A stretch of DNA of 64,000 bases from positions 6,076,001-6,140,000 of the forward strand of contig JAHQIY010000004.1 in assembly GCA_019054805.1 (NCBI GenBank), written 5' to 3'. The notes beneath the pieces are model-generated. The model was not told the DNA's origin. It saw only the letters and a program-made list of their open reading frames with translations, and did not search any database. Made by a program: the position numbers and the translations under genes. Shown piece after piece: positions 56,601 to 64,000 of the stretch (positions within the stretch are counted from its first letter, which is position 1; every line of letters starts with the position of its first letter). Source of the stretch: Brachionus manjavacas. Taxonomy: Eukaryota; Rotifera; Eurotatoria; Ploima; Brachionidae.

Positions 56601-58044
56601 ATGATTTTTAAAATTATATTCATTATTAACCTCGTTCATGTAATACTATGTTGGCCGACTTTTCAGTATTACAGTAAAAATAATACATCAAATTATTTAG
56701 TTTTAAATTCTAAAAATTTGACTTTGTATGGAGAAAATATGTTTTTAATTTTTACTGATATACTTATTACATTATAAGATCTGGTTTCATTCATTCAAAA
56801 GAAACAAAGTTTTTAGTTCATGGTTTTTGTGATAATGGAAGAATAACCCGATTGTTGAAAATAAAGGATCAATTAGTTTCTGAAGTAATTAAAAAACTGT
56901 TTACCAAATTAAAGTCATTGACTTGTCTTAATAAAAAAAAATTTTAAGTTAAGTCATAACTTTGACTTAAAAAAAAATTTAAGTCAAGTCATATCTTTGA
57001 CTAAAATTTTTGTGACTTATAAACAAGTCTGAATTTAATTATTTATTTTGATTCAAAGTTTAATTTCTTTGTTAGTTTAATTACAATGTAATTGTAGTCG
57101 AATGGAATGAAGGCGCAGCTGCTCCGAATTATTTTGCTGCTTCAGATAATGTGCGTGTTACAGGTCAAAAAATAGCTGACTTTATTAGAGAAAGTAATAT
57201 TGATGCTTCAAAAGTTCACTGTATTGGACATAGCTTGGGAGCTCATGTAAAAATTTCAAGAAAAAAAATTGATCATTTTAAAACTATTTTAAAAGGTATG
57301 CGGTTTTGCCGGAAAATCTAAAAAGTTGAAAAGAATTACTGGTAAGCCCATAGTTTATTATCAAATAATTCATTAAGCTTTTTATTACTTTGTTAAGGTT
57401 TGGACCCTGCTGGTCCATTTTTTAAAGGAAAAGAAAGTACCGAAAGATTAGACAAATCAGATGCTGAGTAAATTAAATTCTAAAAGAGATTCTTGAATTT
57501 TAAATATTTTTTTATGGTTTAAGTTTTGTTGACAACATTCATACTGATGGTTTTTACGGTATTCAAGATGCAATTGGTCATCAAGATTTCTATCCGAATG
57601 GAGGTGGTTATCAATTTGGCTGCAATCCTTTTGATGGCTTCATACGTAAAAGATACGCGGAAACAATGGAAAAAATTTCAGCTAGATTCTATTGGAAATT
57701 GGATCCAAGTAAGCATGAGAACTAATATGGGAATTAAATTTAAAATGCATATTTTAAGTTGATTTGGTTGCTTGCAGTCATATGAGAGTTCCCTTATATT
57801 ATGCTGAAAGTGTTAATTCAAATTGTGGATTTAGATCAACTCCATGTGACAATTATGGTAATGTTGAAAAAAATGATGATTATTGCTTTAAAAAATATTT
57901 TTTTTAGACAACTTCAATAAAGGTATTTGCGCTTGTAATCCTACGCTAGGTTGTGCTCCAATGGGTCATTATGCTTCCAGAAATTATCCCGATGGTAAAT
58001 ATTATTTGAACACAAACCGAGCTGAACCATATTGTCTTAAATAA
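56601..58044 (+). CDS. Pancreatic-type lipase family protein, paralogue 3
   Basis: Eight exons parallel to paralogue 1: 56601-56725, 56779-56884, 57076-57246, 57296-57341 and four more ending at 58044, giving 312 aa. The triad matches paralogue 1 (GHSLGAH, GLDPAG, ACSHMR). Exons 1-2 differ moderately from paralogue 1 (HGFCDNGRITRLLKIKDQL against HGFGDNGRVTRMLKVKDQL), exon 3 starts NVIVVEWNEG in place of NIILVDWEEG, and from GAAAPNYFAAS onward exons and introns are nearly identical. Intron 2 is 191 nt against 57 nt because of a mobile-element fragment. An Asp-to-Glu change precedes W (VEW). Confidence 0.88.
56893..57031. mobile_element. hAT-MITE-related fragment in lipase intron
   Basis: It contains AAGTCATAACTTTGACTT and ends GTGACTTATAAACAAGTCTG, closely matching the right terminus of the MITE at 62477-62807 (GTGACTTACGAACAAGTCTG). 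No matching left end or 8-bp duplication was found, so it is truncated or rearranged. It accounts for the longer intron 2 of this gene. Confidence 0.6.
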
Positions 58045-59164
58045 TCTTATTGACTTGATTAATCTATAATTATTCAATAAATGCTGCATAATATTAATTA
58101 TTTTATTTATTCAAATGTCCATAATTTTTTCTGACAAAAATATTAAGAACTCTAAATTTTAATGATTTGCTTGTTTATTCACATTTTTAATAAAATATTT
58201 TATTCTATAGTACTTAGATTCTTTGCATTTACCACAACTTCCGGGAGATTATTTCATCCATTGACGCTATTTGCAAAAAAGCTATATCTTGGATGAATAT
58301 ATATCTTAAACATTATATTTTTTTTCGAAAAAATGCATTTCATTATTTAAAATAATGAAATAAATTTTAAAATAAGTTAAACATAAAATTTATCTTAAGT
58401 TGTACGAATTAAAATTTTAGATTCTACATTTGAAGTTAAAATTTAACAAAGGGGGTTTTAAATATAAAACTGATTATTGCTAAACTGCCTTTTTTGGTCG
58501 TTTTCGCTCTTAAAAAAACTAGTTAAATTAATTTAAGTTAAACTGTTAGTTATACTAAAATTAAAATCAAAATGAATATTAATATGAATCAGTCATTTTT
58601 CGACTTATTCACTGTTTAAAAATTCGTTGTAAAAAAATGGACTTATCTTACACGATTTCTTGAAAAACTTTTTCTGACAAAAATTAAAAAATTCAAAAGA
58701 ATTGGGGTTGAATCGGATTTTTGGCCCAAATTAATTTATAGTGAAGGCAAAATTGTGATTGAGGATCGCAGAACATGCATGTTTGCCAGAAATAGCTTTT
58801 TTTCTTCAAGTCGATCCAATCTACATATTAAAAGTACAATTAAAAAAAAATATTTAATAAAATACGTGAAATTAAACTTAAAATTTTAGTAATTAAATTT
58901 ACCTAAAACAAAATTATATCATAGAATCAATACATTTCATTTTTTAAAAAAATTTTGATAAAGTAGCTACGATTCTTATTTCAAAAACTTAATAGGTAAA
59001 ATAAGGTAGACTATGCGAAAATTGGAAATTTAAATTAAAAACAAATATTAAAGATGTTGAAGAATAATTTTATTTTTTATTTGGAGAAATCAAATTCCAA
59101 ATAAGATTTTGTTTATTTTAACTTTTTCAGCTTTTAAAGTTATTCAATTGACGAAATATCCTAT
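58045..59164. other. Intergenic with one coding-like stretch
   Basis: At 58614-58902 the + strand is open without an early ATG and reads KKWTYLTRFLEKLFLTKIKK, GVESDFWPKLIYSEGKIVIE and DRRTCMFARNSFFSSSRS, with locally higher G+C. It could be an exon of an undetected gene or transposon debris. No family recognised. Confidence 0.3.
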
Positions 59165-60198
59165 TTATTTTCTCATAACTATTTGCTTGGAAGGTGTTGG
59201 TTGATAAGATGGTAATCCAGGAGTCTTAATTGGTATCAATTTTATATTTGACGGACTTGTTCTAAAAGATTGATCTCCTGGGATTATCAACGGTGCTGGA
59301 ACTACCGGCTTTGGTGAAAATTGCTTTACCACTTTTTGTATATAGGTTGCTTTTTGTTGAGACTGTGGTGGAGGCTGAGCAACAACAATTGGTTGAGTTT
59401 GATAGCTGGGACGCAATACTGTTTGTTTCGCAAAATTATTTTGTTTTAATTGTGGTGGTGTCTGGATAGGCTTTATTGGCTTTGAATGCTTGAACATTCT
59501 ATCTAATTTAGCAGTTTTTAATGGATTTCCTTGACTATCAGTGTCATTTAGTTCTTCGTATAAAGCCTGTTTATATTTCTTATGTCTTAATTTTGAAAAG
59601 ACTAAAATAAATGTGAATAGAGCCACTACGACCACAATTGCTACAGAGCAGATCACAATACCAAATATTTTCCAATCATAAGATGAATCGGGGTCTATTT
59701 AGAATTGAATTTTAATTAAATTTAAAAATTAAAACCATTTATTTTATACCAGTTGCGAACAAATAAGCTGATACTCCTAAGCCAACAATAGCCACTATCA
59801 AAATTAAGATTAAGACCACTATAAGAAATAAAAATTGATTTTTTTTCATTCCGAGGAATTTTTGTTTATCAGTCAGCAGTTTCTGAAAAAAAAAAAAAAT
59901 TAGGCTTTAGAAAACAAATTCAAAATTAATCAGATACTTTGTTCATAATATCAGTTTCATCACCTGTTTCAGTTGGTATCTTAACTGTTGTCGGTAAGTT
60001 ATCCACTGTTTGACCGCTTGTTGGATCTACAATTTGAAGCTCTTTACTAATTTCGGTATCTACGTAGTCTGACTTATAGTCATTTCTCGATTTAAACTCT
60101 GAAGGACTGTTTCTTACCAAATGGTTACGTGAATTATTCAAAAAGTCATCTGAATCGTATAAATTTGATTGATTTAGCGATCCTCCGTAGTAAGTCAT
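59165..60198 (-). CDS. Uncharacterised two-pass membrane protein with Pro-rich tail
   Basis: Exons 59938-60198, 59750-59882 and 59165-59694 (minus strand) give 307 aa with introns of 55 nt each at GTATCT...TTTCAG and GTATAA...AAATAG. The first 87 residues are polar (MTYYGGSLNQSNLYDSDDFL). TM1 is about 104-128 (FLFLIVVLILILIVAIVGLG), followed by a short loop of about 12 residues (DPDSSYDW) and TM2 about 141-163 (GIVICSVAIVVVVALFTFIL). The last about 145 residues are basic and rich in Pro and Gln (PPQLKQNNFA, VAQPPPQSQQ, VVPAPLIIPG). With both termini cytosolic the loop is the only exposed part. No family recognised. Confidence 0.75.
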
Positions 60199-60689
60199 TA
60201 TCAATGGCTTAAAGACCTTTTTTTAATTATTTAGATAAATGTTAAATTTTTTTTTGTTAGCTTTTGATGAAAAATTTAAATAACTCTTGTTTTTTTTAAT
60301 TTAATATTATTTTATAACATTTCAAAGAGTTCGTTTATTGAATTTTAATTAAATTTTTTTAAAGTTAATACAGTAGGTATCATTGTTTTGGATATGAATG
60401 GTGTTATTGTTTACTTATTAAATTATATTGACAAAAATTCAAATAACAACTCAGTTACTTTTTAATTTAAACCGTGCCAATCAAAAAATTTATTCATTCT
60501 ATCAAATTTAGATTCTATAGATTAAAATAAAACTTTACTTGATTAAGAAGAAGCATTACGAAACTATCATAATTGATTAGAAAACCGCAAAAATTTGAAT
60601 TTTTATTTTATTCTGCTTTTTTCAATTTTTATTTTTAATCTAAGGAACAAATAAATATTACCAGCACACTCTTCCATAAATTTCCGAGC
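60199..60689. other. AT-rich upstream flank
   Basis: No gene seen. Confidence 0.5.
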
Positions 60690-61200
60690 CTGTAACCTCT
60701 TTTGATCGGAGTCAAAAAATGATAGGATTAAATTCGTGCTGTCTTTTTTTCTTTATTTTCTTAACATATTTAGTAGGGTGTCCATGTAAACATATTCATT
60801 ATATGAAGTAACATCTTACTTCTTTGAAAAACATGCATCCTCATGTAGCGACCGAGCCTCCGCCCTGCTGAACTCTTGGTTCACTTTCGAATGATATTCT
60901 TGTTTTTTAAATCATTTTACAGATTCTCTTGATTTTCAATTTCGAACCTCGAAGTTGGACTCGCCGCTAAAATATTCTCTAGTCCAATCTTTGTCGGTTA
61001 AATTGAGTCTTTCTTTACACCATTTGTACCACCGTTTTCTTCTTCCGTAGATGTTGTTTTGTATAGAATTTAATTATGCTGACTCATTTTTGTGAAACTC
61101 CAACTAACTTTACTTTAGATTATTCTCTTTCTGTATTGTTTTATCTCTGAAAAGACCTACTATTTGCAACTTTTGTTGATCGGTCATTTTTACCCACTGT
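60690..61200 (-). pseudogene. Tc1-like transposase relic 2
   Basis: The minus strand reads MTDQQKLQIVGLFRDKTIQK, then NIYGRRKRWYKWCKERLNL and TDKDWTREYFSGESNFEVRN, then KKQEYHSKVNQEF. This matches the Tc1 block (R..W...L.WT.EDW..V.FSDESKF followed by RP.G..Y.P). The catalytic SDES is SGES, so the first Asp is gone, and stops interrupt all parts. It is a different lineage from the relic at 5055-6245. Confidence 0.65.
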
Positions 61201-62468
61201 TCCTGTCTTTTGACAGATTTTTAGTAGTCTTGCTTTAAGATATCGGAAAATAAGTAAATTGCTGTATTTATGGAAAGCATGGTCTCAAATCAAAGAAAAT
61301 TAGTTTTTTTTTTTCAAATTCGAAAAATAGAATTTTTCAAAAATCGGAAATCCGATTTTTATATCGATAATAAATTTTGATTTAAATGTTTGTGCAATTT
61401 TTATGGCTTGTTAGAGCAACAATAGTGATTGTCAAAAGTTTTGATTTTCTTTATTTTTTCCGAAATTAAAATAAAAAAATAAAAAAATGTCTGATTCTAA
61501 CTAAGTTTGACATACAGTATGTAAGGTAAAACATTAGGGTTACGATACAATTCGATATGAATTCTGAATTCTATCGCATAATCAAAAGCAAAAAAAGGAT
61601 GAATTTCGATTAATGTATTTTCGATAATTTAATGTAAAAATAATTATAATAATATTATTTTGATTTCCCTTTAGAAATTAAATTCTACCAGTAGAAGTTT
61701 GAAAGTCATATTTTTTCTCTCTTAATAAAATTAATAAAAAAGAACGATTGTTAGAAAAGTACCTAATATATTATTTTCTTGGAATTTAAACTCCATTTTT
61801 GACAAAAATCTTTTATATTTTAATCTTATATTAAAGTAAATTAAAAACATCAAACAAATATCATAATTTTTAAAACAAATTTTTCAGATATTAAAATTCA
61901 TTGTTTAATGTTTCTTTCATTTTCAAATTTTTGATAGCAACCCTTATTTGAAAAAAATAATTATTTTTTTCAATATTTTGTTTTCTAATTAAAATTTTTT
62001 TTTTCTTTTTGTAAGGCTTTACAGGCTATTTTATTGATTAAATTTCTCAAATTAATTTTAAAAACAGATTTTTTTTAAATCAAAATATAATCTGATTTTA
62101 TTATTTAATGAAATTTAAATTTAATTTCTTTTGAAATATAACAAACAAATTTTGAATTAAATGTTCTCCTTATTTCAGACAAAAATTAGAGTTGAAACCA
62201 AATATGTGATAATCAAAAAAAAAAAATCGAATTCAAATTTTTAATAAGTTCAAGTATGATTGAGATTCAATCAATATTTTCTAGAATTTAATCAAAAATT
62301 AAATACTTCATTTGAAATATTTCAATGATCAGCTTTATAAAAAGGAATATTTTTTTATGAAATATATTCTGCTCGATTCTGCTTATTCAATAACGAACAA
62401 CGAATTGCTCAGAGTCTGAAGAATTCCATGCTGAAACGGAAAATAAATCATCTACGCTTAGTCTTAAT
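61201..62468. other. AT-rich, no gene seen
   Basis: No credible frames or RNA genes. Confidence 0.45.
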
Positions 62469-62476
62469 GTGGTAAC

Positions 62477-62807
62477 CAGACTCGTGCGTAATTCAAAAAT
62501 TTAAGTCATTTTTAAGTAATTTTTTGGTTAAGTCAAAGTTATGACTTGACATAGGATATTTTTTTTATTAATGGTTTCTGAAGTTAATTTTTTTGAATCG
62601 ACGTCGGAAGGTGTTCATAATTTATTGATTTTCTACAATTGACGCATATTGCGGTAAGTCAAACAATATTTTATCATTTGCTTTTGTAAAAATTTTTAGA
62701 AAAAAAAATTAAAATTAATAAGAAATCCAAAAATACTTTGAGAATGGACTGATTTTTAGTTCCTGACTTGACTTTGAATTTTTTTTAGTGACTTACGAAC
62801 AAGTCTG
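62477..62807. mobile_element. hAT-type MITE with perfect 8-bp target duplication
   Basis: 331 bp bounded by GTGGTAAC on both sides (62469-62476 and 62808-62815), the 8-bp duplication typical of hAT transposons. The termini are CAGACTCGTGCGTAA and TTACGAACAAGTCTG, inverted with 2 mismatches in 15. Subterminal AAGTCA / TGACTT words recur. No coding capacity, so it is non-autonomous. Confidence 0.9.
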
Positions 62808-62815
62808 GTGGTAAC

Positions 62816-63511
62816 CCAGGATGTGGTAACATTTAACTGGATAAATATATTGTAACAATTTATATTAAAACTTATTTCAACATTTTTTTCCTTTCTTCTC
62901 TTCTTTTCTTCTATTTCTTTCTCGATATTTTTCTTTGCCTTTCTCGGTAAAAGAAAAGAAAAGTGTGTTGGAAAGAAAAGAAAAGGTTGAAGTTAGATTT
63001 AATATGTTATGTATTTGTCAACATTCAAGTAACAATCCAATTAGCTCAATATGGCACAGGAAAGATTATTCAATATTGTCTAATTAAGCAGGGTTGGTAA
63101 AAAGTCATAAATTCAAGACAAGAAAGATCATTTGACTTTCATGATAAATTTTTTTTAATTTTGACTTTTTAATTTAAAGTTGAGAATAATTCACTCTAAT
63201 AAATTGCTAATTCTGTAAATTTTTAAATCGATTAAAAAAAATATTTACTGGATTAAATAAAATTTTTTTGCAAAGTCAAGTCAAATGAAAAAAAAATTAA
63301 ATTAAATTTACATTTTTCATTGTTATTCAAAAATATTTAACCTTGATGCTATTCAAATGGTAATATTTACCAAGCTTTTCTGATTTTATTTATTTGTTAA
63401 TCTGTACCGAGCTAATGTCACTTCAGAATAAAATTATATAAAAAAAAATTAAAAGAAAAGTTAAATGAAATGAAATAGAAAATAAAGAAAAAAAGGATAA
63501 ATAAGTCTAAG
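62816..63511. other. Intergenic with pyrimidine/purine tract
   Basis: A C/T-only run (about 62885-62945) is followed by TTCTCGGTAAAAGAAAAG and a G/A-rich run (to about 62990), forming an imperfect inverted repeat. No gene. Confidence 0.5.
63385..63480 (-). repeat. Dispersed repeat 3' tail, copy 5
   Basis: Minus-oriented: TTTATTTGTTAATCTGTACC, GAGCTAATGTCACTTCAGAA, then an A-rich run; a diverged copy of the family at 20690. Confidence 0.55.
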
Positions 63512-63523
63512 TAATTATTCTGA

Positions 63524-63808
63524 TTCGTAAAGCCGAATGGTTTGCGTGTTAGTCATGCAAGCAGATGATAGAGAGTTCAAAATCCGCCGAGGGTGAAAAA
63601 ATATTCAAAATATCTAAGAAATGCGGGGCGAATGTTTAAACCTCTTTCATCATAAAAATAGAGGGACCAGTTTCGACTGGGTAATAATTGCGGTGTAGAT
63701 GATCATCTCGATACAGTTGCCTCCATGTCAGATCGGAGCCGTTGCTCAAAAAGGTACATGAAAAGGAGATGAGCGCCATTATCCACTAGGATAGAAAAGG
63801 GACAATTA
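63524..63808 (+). mobile_element. tRNA-derived SINE, copy 2
   Basis: 285 bp flanked by TAATTATTCTGA (63512-63523 and 63809-63820). The head AAAGCCGAATGGTTTGCGTG and GAGTTCAAAATCC again resemble Pol III A and B boxes. It is about 80-85% alike to copy 1 by eye through the whole length, including GTTTCGACTGGGTAATAATT and CAAAAAGGTACATGAAAAGG. It lies directly next to the dispersed tail at 63385-63480. Confidence 0.88.
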
Positions 63809-63820
63809 TAATTATTCTGA

Positions 63821-64000
63821 CAAATTAAAAAAGGCTTATAATATTTAATTGTGTCATTTTTTTTACAAAAAAAAATAAATAATTTGGTCCCTGATTTTTG
63901 AAAATTGATACCAAATTTAATTTTAATTAGATGTTTAATTAAATTAACAGTTGTTATCTAAAAAAATAATATTTACTAATTATTTAAAGAAAAAAAACTT
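63821..64000. other. AT-rich window end
   Basis: Nothing recognised. Confidence 0.5.

Overview
The window is eukaryotic and most likely from a small, very AT-rich animal genome. Genes have short spliceosomal introns (about 50-190 nt), metazoan-type products (RanBP9/10, calumenin, a rhodopsin-like GPCR, pancreatic-type lipases, an ARF-family GTPase) and many decayed Jockey/CR1-like, RTE-like, Tc1/mariner, Tigger and hAT elements. My best guess is a monogonont rotifer such as Brachionus. This rests on base composition, intron size and the mix of families; no search was run. All intron positions come from GT/AG sites plus frame and protein continuity, not transcripts.

Layout. 0.5-4.0 kb: a decayed LINE, clearly richer in G+C than its surroundings. 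4.4-9.7 kb: a graveyard (UBX-domain pseudogene, mariner-like transposase, a zinc-finger/transposase-like fragment, LINE endonuclease fragment). 10.4-13.5 kb: a two-exon P2C-type ATPase with unusual ion-site residues. 15.2-15.9 kb: an ARF-family GTPase with a changed catalytic Gln. 16.7-16.9 kb: a possible 56-aa membrane micropeptide. 17.3-19.5 kb: nested transposons. 21.8-23.8 kb: a calumenin gene with two homologous, phase-matched exons that cannot be spliced together in frame (predicted mutually exclusive) and a 9-nt microexon. 24.0-30.0 kb: two divergent alveolin-like/EF-hand genes whose shared core is an almost perfect 784-bp inverted repeat. 31.6-33.8 kb: RanBP9/10. 34.6-40.4 kb: inverted repeats, a 1.86-kb element with about 354-bp terminal inverted repeats, and LINE relics. 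42.3-47.4 kb and 56.6-58.0 kb: three lipase paralogues. 45.0 and 63.5 kb: two copies of one tRNA-derived SINE with target duplications. 52.6-55.4 kb: a GPCR with a long third loop. 59.2-60.2 kb: a two-pass membrane protein. 60.7-62.8 kb: another Tc1 relic and an intact hAT-type MITE.

The genes do not form an obvious pathway. The most interesting signals are structural: homogenised inverted and dispersed duplicates, microexons at catalytic or Ca-binding motifs, a candidate mutually exclusive exon pair, and several self-delimiting mobile elements that may be undescribed.
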